A stretch of 64,000 nucleotides of DNA from Candidatus Eisenbacteria bacterium. GTDB taxonomy: Bacteria > Orphanbacterota > Orphanbacteria > Orphanbacterales > Orphanbacteraceae. The notes beneath the pieces are model-generated. The model worked only from the letters and a program-made list of their open reading frames with translations. It was not told the origin of the DNA and did no database searches. Positions 16,952 to 25,616 of this stretch are shown here, one piece after another. The stretch lies in NCBI GenBank assembly GCA_016930695.1, contig JAFGGD010000023.1:1-64000 (forward strand), written 5' to 3'. The position numbers were made by a program, and so were the translations under genes. The number at the start of each line of letters is the position of its first letter. Position 1 is the stretch's first letter.

Positions 16952-19891
16952 TCAGTTCTTGCGGATGCGGATGTTGTACTTCTTCAGTTTGTAGCGGAGA
17001 AGTTGGACGGAGATGCCGAGAGCGCGGGCGGATTCGCGCAGGGAGCCGCCGGAGTCGGCGAGCGCTTCCTGAATCCTGCGCTCTTCGAATGTGGCCAGCT
17101 CCCGAAGGAGAAGCCCCCGTCCATGCTCGGGTGCCTGGAAACGCTTGACCGATCGAGCGTCCCGCAGGAACGCCGACAGTTCCTCGTCGCGGAGCGGTTC
17201 CCCGTTCGGGTGGAGCACCACGGCCCGCCGGATCTCGTTTTGCAGCTCCCGCACGTTGCCGGGCCAGGGGTAGAGCATCAGACGCCGCATCGCCTCCGGA
17301 TCGACGCCGGCCACCCGTTTCCCCTCCTCCGCGGCATAGCGGGCGACGAAATGGCTCACGAGGTGGGGGATATCCTCGCGCCTCTCCCGGAGCGGCGGCA
17401 CGGTCAGGCGGATCACGTGGAGACGGTAAAAGAGGTCTTCGCGGAAACGTCCTTCGGCGACCTCCTCAACCAGATCGCGATGCGTGGCCGCGACCACGCG
17501 AACATCCACGGCCCGATCCCGCGCCTCGCCGACCCTCTTGAGGCGTCCCTCCTCGATGACCCGGAGGAGTCGCACCTGCACCTCCGGGGACAAGTCTCCC
17601 ACTTCGTCGAGAAAGAGGGTCCCCCCGTTCGCGGACTCGAAAAGCCCCTCCCTCTCGACGACGGCGCCGGTGAAGGCGCCCCGAGCGTGGCCGAAAAGCT
17701 CGCTCTCCAGCAAGGTCTCCGGAAGCTCGGCGCAATGAACTTGAACGATACGTACCGCCTCGCCGTGATCTCCCAACTGATGAAGCAGATGAGCCAGAAG
17801 CCCCTTGCCGGTGCCGGTCTCGCCATAGATGAGAACCGGCGCGCGGGAGTTGCGGATCGAAACGAGACGGTCCACCAAGCGTTGCATTAATCCGCTCCGG
17901 GCGATCACCGTCGGGTAAGGAGATCCCTTCGTCTCGGTTTTCCTGCGCGGGAGATCCCCGAAGAGGCGCTCGGCGTAGGCGACAAACTCTCCGGCCTCTC
18001 TCTCGTCGAAGGGGCGCTCCCCCAAACCCCTTTCGACGTAAAGAAGTGCGTCCGCAATCTCGGGACGCCGAAAAGCGAGAAAAGGACCGTGGCAGTCGCT
18101 CCCCGTGCTGGTGAGGTTCCCCGAGGAGACGACCAGATCGCGCCCGCCCACTTCGCGCAACCGGGCGGCCAAACGAACCGCCTCTTCTTCCGCGACGCCA
18201 ACGGCGCGCCTCCCCTCGGGGGAATCCTCGATCAACAGAAAAGCCTGCTTCGCCCCGTAGCGACGGGACAGGCGCGCCACGGCGCTCGCGTGGGCCTCCC
18301 TCCCCTCCCGTCGATACAGGAAAGAAGATTCCCCCTCGAGGGCGACCCGGGCGACCTCTTCCTCGAGGCGGGAACGGAGGTCGGCGATTTCACGAAGGGC
18401 TCGGTGGTCACGCCGGCGCCGGCAGAGGATCTCCGCCTCTTGCAGGAAGCGAAGCCCCTCATAGGGAGAAATCACCCCCTCGGCGATTTTTACGATCTCG
18501 ATGAAGAGTTCGCTCCTGCGGCGCGGAAGGCCCAGTTCCTCCAGAATCTTCGCGGCGCTCCGGAAATCGTCCACTCCCCTGCGCCGGTCTTCACGGGACC
18601 TGCGTGGGGCGGAAACCCTGAGCCGGCCTCTCTCGATCCGGCTGAGCGCCTCCTCATAGCGGGTACCGATCTCTTCCAGAATGTCGATGCTCTTCTTAAG
18701 CGCCGACTCCGCGGATTGGAGCCTTCCACGGCTTGCGAGGATCATTCGGGCGCGGACCCGGTGTAGGATTCCCTCTTCACGGCGATCCTGGATCTCTTGG
18801 GCGATCTCGAGGGCTCTTTCTAATTCCACCCGCGCCTCGCGGATCTCGCCGCGGTCCAATCGCCAATCGGCGATTCTACGACCGATTTCCGTAACCATGT
18901 CCCCTCGCGGCGCGATACGAAGGGCGATCTCCATCGCTTTCGCGTAGTGCTCCCCCGCCTCGTCGGACCGATTCTCCGCACGTTCCAGATCGCCAAGGAA
19001 TTCGTGGGCGATGGCGATATCACGCACCACACCTATTTCACAAGCACCCTCCCTCGCCTCTTCAAGATTCTTTCTGCTCTTCTTGTATTCATTTGTTCTA
19101 CAGTATATCATTCCTAATGCTGTCTTTATTCTAATTGCCCCTCGCAAATGATGTGTTTTGTTTGCCTCTGAAAGTGCTTCCTTTAGTCTTATTGTTGCTT
19201 CTTTATACTCCCCTCTCCAGTAAGAAATAATACCCGCTACGAGCAACCACCTCGACTGCCCACCATCAGATAGATTTTTTCTTCCTTTTAATGACTTCTT
19301 TGAACAGGCACTGGCTTTCTCAAGCATTCCGATGTTTTTATAGGCTATACTGAGGTTGTGATAGGCTCTGTTACTCATACCTTCATCGTCGAAATACTGA
19401 GCCACTCTCGAGACCGTCTCGTATCTTTTTATCGCTTCTTTATACCTAGACAGCCTAAGGAATGCCGTGCCAATGCTTATCAACAAATACAAAGCTTCTT
19501 TATAGATCACACCGTCAAACTTCTTAGAATATTGTCTTTCTAGATCCACAACTGCATTGTATTCACCAAGCCAGACTAGCAATCTCGCCTTTAAATCGAG
19601 GGAATACAGGTAAGTGCGGTGGTCGATTTCCAAATCAGACCCGATGATCTCTTCAACACAACACAGAGCACTCGAGTAATCATCGGACAAGGCGAGCATC
19701 CATGCTTTAGCCAATGTCGACTCTGCATCAGTCTCAAATACCAGTGGGATTTTTACTGAAAGGTTGGCACCAATCGTATAGCAAGCACAACTTGCACCTG
19801 TATTGATGTTGTCCTCAGATACAGGTATATCTTGCTGTTTGCAATTAAGCAGTCTTCTGAAGCCATCAATTGCAGTTTCAGTATTCTTCAT
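16952..19891 (-). CDS. TPR-sensor sigma-54-dependent transcriptional activator
   Basis: 979 residues. The N-terminal half is a long run of TPR-like helices (for example ALGMIYCRTNEYKKS and EFLGDLERAENRSDEAGEHY, about 60-500). A GAF-like linker (about 530-640) leads to a complete AAA+ domain: Walker A GETGTGKG (about 689-696), GAFTGA loop (about 738-743), Walker B GGTLFLDEVGDL, RFREDLFYRL and WPGNVREL. A Fis-type helix-turn-helix ends it. The GAFTGA loop contacts sigma-54, so it should activate sigma-54 promoters when the TPR part binds a signal. The ATG shares a base with the upstream stop (TAATG). Roughly the first 280 codons (19060-19891) are visibly AT-rich; the rest is as GC-rich as the neighbours. 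Confidence 0.9.
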   Translation of the reverse strand: MKNTETAIDGFRRLLNCKQQDIPVSEDNINTGASCACYTIGANLSVKIPLVFETDAESTLAKAWMLALSDDYSSALCCVEEIIGSDLEIDHRTYLYSLDLKARLLVWLGEYNAVVDLERQYSKKFDGVIYKEALYLLISIGTAFLRLSRYKEAIKRYETVSRVAQYFDDEGMSNRAYHNLSIAYKNIGMLEKASACSKKSLKGRKNLSDGGQSRWLLVAGIISYWRGEYKEATIRLKEALSEANKTHHLRGAIRIKTALGMIYCRTNEYKKSRKNLEEAREGACEIGVVRDIAIAHEFLGDLERAENRSDEAGEHYAKAMEIALRIAPRGDMVTEIGRRIADWRLDRGEIREARVELERALEIAQEIQDRREEGILHRVRARMILASRGRLQSAESALKKSIDILEEIGTRYEEALSRIERGRLRVSAPRRSREDRRRGVDDFRSAAKILEELGLPRRRSELFIEIVKIAEGVISPYEGLRFLQEAEILCRRRRDHRALREIADLRSRLEEEVARVALEGESSFLYRREGREAHASAVARLSRRYGAKQAFLLIEDSPEGRRAVGVAEEEAVRLAARLREVGGRDLVVSSGNLTSTGSDCHGPFLAFRRPEIADALLYVERGLGERPFDEREAGEFVAYAERLFGDLPRRKTETKGSPYPTVIARSGLMQRLVDRLVSIRNSRAPVLIYGETGTGKGLLAHLLHQLGDHGEAVRIVQVHCAELPETLLESELFGHARGAFTGAVVEREGLFESANGGTLFLDEVGDLSPEVQVRLLRVIEEGRLKRVGEARDRAVDVRVVAATHRDLVEEVAEGRFREDLFYRLHVIRLTVPPLRERREDIPHLVSHFVARYAAEEGKRVAGVDPEAMRRLMLYPWPGNVRELQNEIRRAVVLHPNGEPLRDEELSAFLRDARSVKRFQAPEHGRGLLLRELATFEERRIQEALADSGGSLRESARALGISVQLLRYKLKKYNIRIRKN

Positions 19892-20163
19892 TATCTCAAA
19901 ATCACATCCAACAGGTGAAAAAGCACATCAGCACCAACAAGAGGCTCGTCAAAGCAATCTTGGTGAGTTCTGTTCAGTACGTACGGGAAAGGATCATCAG
20001 GATCCCCATTACAATGAATCTCCCTCTCCCACTCTTTCTGCGGTAGGTAGGTGTCCTCCGCGCAGGCGCGGGAAACAGTTAAGGAAAAGAGGGAAAAGAG
20101 CACGAAGAGAGTGAGGGAGAGGGTGACGGGAATACGGGTTCTACGGAGGAACTCGAGGGCCAT
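19891..20163 (-). CDS. small exported protein coupled to the activator
   Basis: 90 residues. AAGGAG lies seven bases before the ATG. Residues 1-35 are a Sec signal (RRTRIP, a Leu/Phe-rich core, cleavage at ACA before EDTYLP). The roughly 55-residue mature part is acidic with two cysteines (IHCNGD and HQDCFDE). No family is recognised. Its TAA overlaps the activator ATG, which makes translation of the two coupled. Possible roles are a secreted signal, a periplasmic sensor part, or only a translational lead-in; none is shown by sequence. Confidence 0.55.
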   Translation of the reverse strand: MALEFLRRTRIPVTLSLTLFVLFSLFSLTVSRACAEDTYLPQKEWEREIHCNGDPDDPFPYVLNRTHQDCFDEPLVGADVLFHLLDVILR

Positions 20164-20590
20164 GACCTTTCTCCTTCTTGGCGGGAAAATTCTTTCACAC
20201 CCACAACGGAATGCCGCTACATAAAATACCCTAGCAGCACCGCGGGGCGACCCGCAAGAATCCTTTTAGGCCCTATCGCGCTCCGTCGGTCCGTCCAATG
20301 GAGCCGCGGGAAACAACTCTCGATATTTAAACCGGATAGGTGATCCGCGCATGCTTTCTCGCCTTCAGGCCACCGAGGCGATTCCATCCCGACAGGTGAT
20401 TGTGTCGGGCGAGGGATGCGCCGCCATTCCCTGCAAGGAACCGTTTGGGGAGTGAAAATATTTTTCTCCCACAACAGGTTATGGCCGAAGGAGTTCGCGT
20501 CTCCGTCGCACCACCCTTTTCTCATACTTTCCTTGCAACCTTTTCGGCAATCGAGCGCACGGTCCGGCTCACACCACCCGGCTTCCGTGG
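20164..20590 (-). other. about 430-nt untranslated leader or intergenic region
   Basis: Lower in GC than flanking genes. A promoter at 20597-20625 would give a leader of about 430 bases before the 90-residue protein. No convincing gene was found: the one long minus-strand frame begins upstream of the -10 box and has no recognisable family. Contents are otherwise unexplained. Confidence 0.4.
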
Positions 20591-20596
20591 AACAAT

Positions 20597-20625
20597 ATCC
20601 TAGCATCCGCCTTATGATGTGTCAA
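20597..20625 (-). promoter_or_regulatory. promoter for the exported-protein/activator operon
   Basis: On the minus strand a perfect TTGACA (20625-20620), a 17-base spacer and TAGGAT (20602-20597, 4 of 6). This is a sigma-70-type promoter, so the activator itself need not depend on sigma-54. Confidence 0.55.
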
Positions 20626-20730
20626 GCTTGTGCGCGGAAAAGTTAAGCCGGCGCGGTCGCGGATAGGGAGCGCGACGCTCCGGGCCACTCTTTCGGAGGA
20701 GGCACAAAAACGAGAAATACGCTTAAAGCA

Positions 20731-21465
20731 TTAAGAATAGAGGGAGCGGTCGCCCCACTCCTTGCCCACTTCCATCCCACCCTCCACCACGGATTCGATC
20801 CACATGCCGAACTGTTGGCGGGCGAGACTGTGGGAAATCTGGAGATCCTCGGCGGCGCGGTGGAAGGCGTGCTCGTCGGTGACCCGGTACCAGGGCGGGG
20901 CGATACCGAGCTTCATGCCGTGGCGGCTGAGAACGCTCGCCAACTCGCCGAAAGTGTCGGCGCTTCCCCAGTGAACCGACTCCAGCTCCGGCACGTCTTT
21001 CCCCACGCCGAAGACGTAGACATCCCCGTTCTGGGTGGGGCCGATAACGGCGTCCTTGTCGCGGAAGAGCCGGCGGATCACGCGGAGGTAGTGCATCGGC
21101 AGGGAGGGACAATCCGCGCCCAGGACGACCACCTTTTCGTGGCCCATCGTCCGGAGCGCCTGCACGATCGTGTGGAGCCTCTCCCCCTGCGCCCCCTCCG
21201 GCTGAGGGATGACGTACTCCGCGTAGGGAAACTTCAGCTCCACCCATTCCCGGTCCTCTTCGCGGGAAGGACAGATCGCCAGATCATAGATGTCGTGCAG
21301 GAGAGGAAGTTCCTTCTGGAGAAGGTCGAGGCAGAGCGTGCGAAACTGCTCCACCGCCTGATCGCCGACGGCATCCCGCAGGACGGACCGGCCGCTCTTC
21401 GGATCGGGGCAGTTGCACAGGATGGCGAGCACCGGACGTGTGTCCGATCCCTCCGTCCGATTCAA
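20731..21465 (-). CDS. DUF2064 / TIGR04282-type glycosyltransferase-like protein
   Basis: 244 residues. It has the family's GT-A-like features: a strand VLAILCNCPDP near the start, GERLHTIVQALRTMG, VVVLGADCPSLPMHYLRV and DAVIGPTQNGDVYVFGV. Members sit in sugar or arsenosugar loci and have no settled reaction. The start is taken as TTG at 21465 with GGAGG about eight bases upstream; the frame runs on upstream but with no ribosome site and low-complexity residues. The usual R-x-K after CNCPDPKSG is present only in part. Confidence 0.65.
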   Translation of the reverse strand: MNRTEGSDTRPVLAILCNCPDPKSGRSVLRDAVGDQAVEQFRTLCLDLLQKELPLLHDIYDLAICPSREEDREWVELKFPYAEYVIPQPEGAQGERLHTIVQALRTMGHEKVVVLGADCPSLPMHYLRVIRRLFRDKDAVIGPTQNGDVYVFGVGKDVPELESVHWGSADTFGELASVLSRHGMKLGIAPPWYRVTDEHAFHRAAEDLQISHSLARQQFGMWIESVVEGGMEVGKEWGDRSLYS

Positions 21466-21620
21466 AAGCTCTCCTCCCTCCTTCCCGGCCGAAGCGCCCG
21501 CACGCCGCGAGCGCCCACCGGGTGGTTGTCCGCGATCCGGCCGTTCCGAAGAGAAGAGGGGGCGCGTGGAGAAAGCTTCACGCCGGAGCGGCCGTGCCGC
21601 CGTGGGGTCCACCCTTTCCA

Positions 21621-21649
21621 TCTATAACAGAAACGAAAGGGTCCGTGAA
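21621..21649 (-). promoter_or_regulatory. possible promoter for the DUF2064 gene
   Basis: On the minus strand TTCACG (21649-21644), a 17-base spacer and TATAGA (21626-21621); each box matches at four positions. Confidence 0.35.
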
Positions 21650-21768
21650 CCACTAAACAGGAACCTATTCCAACTTAGCACCGATTCGCCCGCGCGCCAT
21701 CCCCCGCCTTATCCCCCGCCCCATCACCGCTCCCCCGCCACCTTATGTGTGCTCCCGCGTCAACCAGT

Positions 21769-21797
21769 TTGAATGCAAGGGATTACGCGCCGACAAT
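21769..21797 (+). promoter_or_regulatory. possible promoter for the secreted PPC-like gene
   Basis: TTGAAT (21769-21774), a 17-base spacer and GACAAT (21792-21797); each box matches at four positions. The leader to the start codon is about 180 bases. Confidence 0.35.
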
Positions 21798-21981
21798 CCT
21801 CCCTCTCCTGTAAAGAGAACCGCAGAAGCTGCCGATGATACGCATGATCGGCGTCTCCCGTCGATCCGGCTCCGCGCCGGAAGCGGGACCGGATGGACCG
21901 GGCGCGCCGGGTTTCGAGCGGAACCCGAGAAGGAAAAGTGGTTCCCATGGACGCACAACCACGTCGCGGAGGTCGCTGAAG

Positions 21982-23082
21982 ATGAAGAAGTCTCTACCGC
22001 TGCTCATTCTATCGCTTGTTCTGCTCGTCGGCGCCGCCTGGGCCTGGGAACGGGCCGGAACCGGCAACTCCATCGCGCCGCAGCAGATGCTCGACCAGAA
22101 AAACGCGCGGTCCACGGGGAGCCCCTCCCCCGGCGTGCGGACCCAGGGAGACGACATCGGGAATCCCTACTTGATTCCGGGCATCCCCTTTCGTGATGAA
22201 GGGAACAGCTGCTCCTTCAACGATGACTACGTGGAGTACTGCCCCTGGCAGGATCCGGTCCACATGGCGCCGGATGTCGTGTACGCCTACACACCGGCGG
22301 GCAATGTCATCGTGAATGCGTCCCTCTGCGAGTCCCAGTACGACACCAAGATCTATATTTACGAGAACTCCTGGACGTCCGGCTCGCCCTACGCCTGCAA
22401 CGACGACGCCTGCACGAACGAGTACACCGATTTCGCCTCCAAGCTGGAGGCAGTGCCGCTCTACTCGGGGAACACCTACTACTTCGTCGTGGACGGCTAC
22501 GGGTATAGCTGCGGCGACTACGTGATCGACATCACGGAGTGGTCGGAATGCGTCATCGACTGCCCCAACGGCGCCCTGACCGAGGACGAACCGGTCTGCT
22601 ACGACGAGTATGTGGACGTCTCCAATGGAGGCTGCAACTCCTCACCGCCCGTGTTCGACCCGATCTCCTGCGCGGCCGAGCCGATTCACCTGTGCGGCAC
22701 GAGCGGCACCTACATCGTGACCGACCCGTTCTGGGGGGACGTAGACTACCGGGACACGGACTGGTACGAGATCACGCTGAATGAAACCCGGACCATCACC
22801 TACCGGGCGACGGCTCAGTTTCCGGTGCTGATCTTCCTTCTGGATGGAAGCGGCGGCTGCGACGATCAAGAGATTCTCGAGTCGGACTCCGCCTGCCCTT
22901 GTGACGAGGCGATGGTCTCCCGCACGCTCGGCCCAGGCACCTACTGGCTCTGGATCGGCCCCTATTTCTACTCCGGCGTCCCCTGTGGGGCGGAGTACGA
23001 GATCACCATCGAGGGTTTGGAGTGTCCCGTACACACCGAGAACTCCAGCTGGGGGAAGATCAAGAGCCTTTTCCGCGATTAA
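21982..23082 (+). CDS. secreted Cys-rich protein with two PPC-like domains
   Basis: 366 residues. The start MKKSLPLL has GGAGG nine bases upstream and a clean signal peptide (cleavage near AWA). Two similar beta domains follow: about 75-190 (VYAYTPAGNVIVNASLC, YDTKIYIYE, YYFVVDGYGYSCGDYVIDI) and about 235-350 (DTDWYEITLNETRTITYRAT, GTYWLWIGPYF, EYEITIEGL). Both match the bacterial pre-peptidase C-terminal fold. Many paired cysteines suggest oxidised disulfides outside the cytoplasm. There is no catalytic domain, which is unusual because PPC domains normally accompany peptidases. Confidence 0.65.
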   Translation: MKKSLPLLILSLVLLVGAAWAWERAGTGNSIAPQQMLDQKNARSTGSPSPGVRTQGDDIGNPYLIPGIPFRDEGNSCSFNDDYVEYCPWQDPVHMAPDVVYAYTPAGNVIVNASLCESQYDTKIYIYENSWTSGSPYACNDDACTNEYTDFASKLEAVPLYSGNTYYFVVDGYGYSCGDYVIDITEWSECVIDCPNGALTEDEPVCYDEYVDVSNGGCNSSPPVFDPISCAAEPIHLCGTSGTYIVTDPFWGDVDYRDTDWYEITLNETRTITYRATAQFPVLIFLLDGSGGCDDQEILESDSACPCDEAMVSRTLGPGTYWLWIGPYFYSGVPCGAEYEITIEGLECPVHTENSSWGKIKSLFRD

Positions 23083-23310
23083 ACGCGGCGGAAGACGACG
23101 TGGTGCGAGTGGCGGGCGGGCGTCCGGAATGGGCGGCCGCCCGCGCTCTTTCGGGCCGGAAGCGGGGTGCGCGCGCCCGGGCGTTGATTTTTTCGGCCCC
23201 TTGCATGAAAATGAAGGGGTGAAATTCACGGATCGGCGGCGAGAGACCACGAAGAGGCCCACCGAACCGGAGGACCCCCGCCCGAACCGGACCCCGCGAA
23301 ACGGAACTGC

Positions 23311-24825
23311 ATGCCTCGTAGTAAGCGATTAACGAAAGAGATCATCGGACGCGCGCTCGAGTGCCCGCGCCTCGCCTATCTGGAGACCGCGAGACGTGCG
23401 CCGGAGAACGCCGCCGGAGAGCCGACCAGCGCCGCGCGCATTCAGATGCATCACGGCCGCATCGTGGGAAAGCTGGCGCGCGGGGAGTTTCCCGGCGGCC
23501 GCCTCGTGGAGGCGATCCGTTTCGACGACGCGGTGGGCGAGACCGCCGAGGCGATCCGCGCGGGCGAGACCATCCTGTTCGAGGCCGCCTTTCGGGGGGA
23601 CGGCATCGCCGTGCGGACCGACATCCTCGCCCGGAACGGTTCGGACGGGAAATGGCGGCTCTGGGAGGTGAAGGCGGGGGGCGAGGTCAAGGAATCCTAT
23701 CTGATCGACCTCGCCGTGCAGGTCCACGCGCTCGAGGCGGCGGGCATCCGCCCGGAGCCGGGGCTCATTCTGCTCGACAAGGAGACGGTCCGCGGCGATC
23801 CCTCCCACTTCCGGCGCGTCTCCTGCGCCGCCGACGTGAAGCGGCGGCTGCCACGGATCCGCGACGCGGTCGCGAAACTCCGGGACACGCTCGCCTCGCC
23901 CGCGCCGCCCGAGGCGCCGATGGAACGGCGCTGCCGTGACTGCGCGCACCGGCGGTCGTGCTGGCCGGCGCTCCCCGACCGTTCCGTCTTCGAGCTGTAC
24001 CAAGGGATGGGCGGCTGGCGCGCCGTGGAGTCGCTCCTCGCCGCCGGCTTAACCGATATTCGTTCGATTCCCGCCGACGTGCGACTCACCCGCATCCAGA
24101 AGCGGCAGGTGCGGTCGGTGCTCTCCGGCGCGCCGGTTGTGGGACGCGGTCTCGGCAAAGCCCTTCTCGCCGCCGCGGTTTATCCAATCCACTTCCTCGA
24201 CTTCGAGGCGGTCCGCCCGCCGATCCCCCGCTTCGAGGGCCAGCGCCCCTTCGACCTGGTCCCCTTCCAGTGGTCCTGCCACGTTCTCCGCGAACCGGAC
24301 GCGCCGCTGGAGCATTACGATTATCTGCGGACGGACGACGGCGACCCGCGACGCGAACTGACCGAGTCGCTTCTCGACCGCGTCGCCGACGAAGGATCGA
24401 TCATCGTCTATTCCCTCTTCGAGCAGGAGGTGCTCCGGAGCATGGCGGCGGTTTGCCCCGACCTCGCCGCGCCCCTGCGCGGCATGGAAGAGCGTCTCTT
24501 CGACCTGCTCGACGTGATCCGCCGGCACTACTATCATCCCGGTTTCGACGGATCCTTCTCGATCAAGAACGTGCTCCCCGTGCTTGCCCCGGGTAAAGGG
24601 TACGAAACGATGGCGATCCGCGACGGCATGGACGCGGTTTGGTCCTACTATCGATTACAATCGGAGGGGATGAGCGACGGAGAACGCGAGCAACTGGAGA
24701 AAGACCTTCTCGAGTACTGCGAGCTGGATTCTCTCGCCATGGTCGACATCTACGAGGCGCTCCTACGCGCGCGCGAACACGATCCCGCCGCGCGCGGCGG
24801 GAGACGGGGGTTTCGAGAGAAATGA
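23311..24825 (+). CDS. DUF2779 protein, PD-(D/E)XK plus exonuclease-like
   Basis: 504 residues. About 1-215 is a Cas4/RecB-like nuclease fold: RLTKEIIGRALECPRLAYLE, IAVRTDILARNG (metal Asp) and WRLWEVKAGG (E-x-K), then a cysteine cluster CRDCAHRRSCW that would hold an iron-sulfur cluster with an upstream Cys. About 285-490 is RNase-H-like: YPIHFLDFEAVRPPIPRFEG (D-x-E), SIIVYSLFEQEVL, LLEYCELDSLAMVDIYEAL (terminal Asp). This arrangement is DUF2779; its cellular role is not established, though a DNA repair or defence role is plausible. It overlaps the next gene by four bases (ATGA). Confidence 0.8.
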   Translation: MPRSKRLTKEIIGRALECPRLAYLETARRAPENAAGEPTSAARIQMHHGRIVGKLARGEFPGGRLVEAIRFDDAVGETAEAIRAGETILFEAAFRGDGIAVRTDILARNGSDGKWRLWEVKAGGEVKESYLIDLAVQVHALEAAGIRPEPGLILLDKETVRGDPSHFRRVSCAADVKRRLPRIRDAVAKLRDTLASPAPPEAPMERRCRDCAHRRSCWPALPDRSVFELYQGMGGWRAVESLLAAGLTDIRSIPADVRLTRIQKRQVRSVLSGAPVVGRGLGKALLAAAVYPIHFLDFEAVRPPIPRFEGQRPFDLVPFQWSCHVLREPDAPLEHYDYLRTDDGDPRRELTESLLDRVADEGSIIVYSLFEQEVLRSMAAVCPDLAAPLRGMEERLFDLLDVIRRHYYHPGFDGSFSIKNVLPVLAPGKGYETMAIRDGMDAVWSYYRLQSEGMSDGEREQLEKDLLEYCELDSLAMVDIYEALLRAREHDPAARGGRRGFREK

Positions 24826-25448
24826 CGATTCACGACATCACGAGGCCTCTCGGCGAAGAGACCGCCCCCTGGCCGGGGGATACACCTTTCTCACGAGCTT
24901 GGGCGGGGCGGATCCCGCGGGGGGACCACAGCAACGTGAGCGCCCTCTCTTTCAGCCCCCATTTGGGCACGCACGTGGACGCCCCCTTCCACGTCCGGGA
25001 GGAGGCGCCCACTCTCGACCGGATGAACCTGGAGCCCTTCCTCGGGCCGGCCCGCGTGATCGACGTGGAACCGGGTCCGGATGGCGCCATCGGACCGGAG
25101 GCGCTCGCCGGGATCGACCCGGCCGATCCGCCCCGTCTCCTCTTCCGGACAGGAACCCACCCGGACACCACCCATTTCCCGACGAGCTTCGCCTACCTCG
25201 CCCCCGAAACGGCGGAGGCGATCGTGCGGGGGGGCGCGCGCCTGGTCGGCATGGATTCCCCCAGCTTGGATCCTTTCGGCTCGGACGCGCTCGTCAGCCA
25301 CAAGTGCATCATGGAAGGTGGGTTATACTGGATCGAGAATCTCGATCTCTCCCGCGTTTCCGCAGGCATCTACAGGCTGATCGCCCTTCCTCTCCGCATC
25401 ACGGGCGGGGACGCGAGCCCGGTGCGAGCTGTTCTCGTTTCTGAATAA
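24822..25448 (+). CDS. cyclase-family metal hydrolase (kynurenine-formamidase-like)
   Basis: 208 residues, the size of KynB. It has the family zinc motif HLGTHVDAPFH and HFPTSFAYLAPETAEAI and ends with a LPLRITGGDASPVRAVL strand. KynB hydrolyses N-formylkynurenine; other members act on other amides or cyclic esters, so the substrate is open. No other tryptophan-catabolism gene is in the window. Its start overlaps the DUF2779 stop, so the two are co-transcribed despite unrelated roles. Confidence 0.8.
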   Translation: MTIHDITRPLGEETAPWPGDTPFSRAWAGRIPRGDHSNVSALSFSPHLGTHVDAPFHVREEAPTLDRMNLEPFLGPARVIDVEPGPDGAIGPEALAGIDPADPPRLLFRTGTHPDTTHFPTSFAYLAPETAEAIVRGGARLVGMDSPSLDPFGSDALVSHKCIMEGGLYWIENLDLSRVSAGIYRLIALPLRITGGDASPVRAVLVSE

Positions 25449-25484
25449 CTCTTATTCCAGAAACGCGTTACGAGTTTTCTATGT

Positions 25485-25514
25485 GGGCCGGTGAAGAAAA
25501 TCCGGCCCTCTTTT
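25485..25514 (+). terminator. intrinsic terminator after the cyclase gene
   Basis: GGGCCGG (25485-25491) pairs with CCGGCCC (25502-25508) around a ten-base A-rich loop, then TCTTTTG. Confidence 0.8.
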
Positions 25515-25524
25515 GTATTCTCAG

Positions 25525-25553
25525 TTGACGAAAAAATATCAATGTGATATCAT
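25525..25553 (+). promoter_or_regulatory. strong promoter with overlapping palindromic operator (SPFH-Arc operon)
   Basis: TTGACG (25525-25530, 5 of 6), a 17-base spacer and TATCAT (25548-25553, 5 of 6). A perfect inverted repeat TATCA-ATG-TGATA (25537-25549) and the palindrome TGATATCA (25545-25552) lie on the spacer and the -10 box. That is the right place for a repressor such as the Arc-type protein encoded in the same operon. Confidence 0.7.
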
Positions 25554-25616
25554 TTCGATAACAACACCGTTCGACGCCGCCCCCCGCACGGACGGCGCGG
25601 AGAAGGAGACCCGACG

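Larger units (their letters stand above)
21466..21981. other. 516-bp divergent intergenic region
   Basis: No gene seen. It holds candidate promoters in both directions (21621-21649 minus, 21769-21797 plus) and a Pro/C-rich low-complexity stretch near 21690-21745. Confidence 0.5.

Noticed and set aside
20525-20545. sigma-54-like TGCC...TTGC on the minus strand in the activator leader
   Set aside because: The -24 box lacks the GG and the spacing fits only loosely; a sigma-70-type promoter is better supported.
20217-20606. 129-residue minus-strand frame in the activator leader
   Set aside because: Its start lies upstream of the predicted -10 box, the composition is odd and no family is seen; it is left as unexplained spacer.
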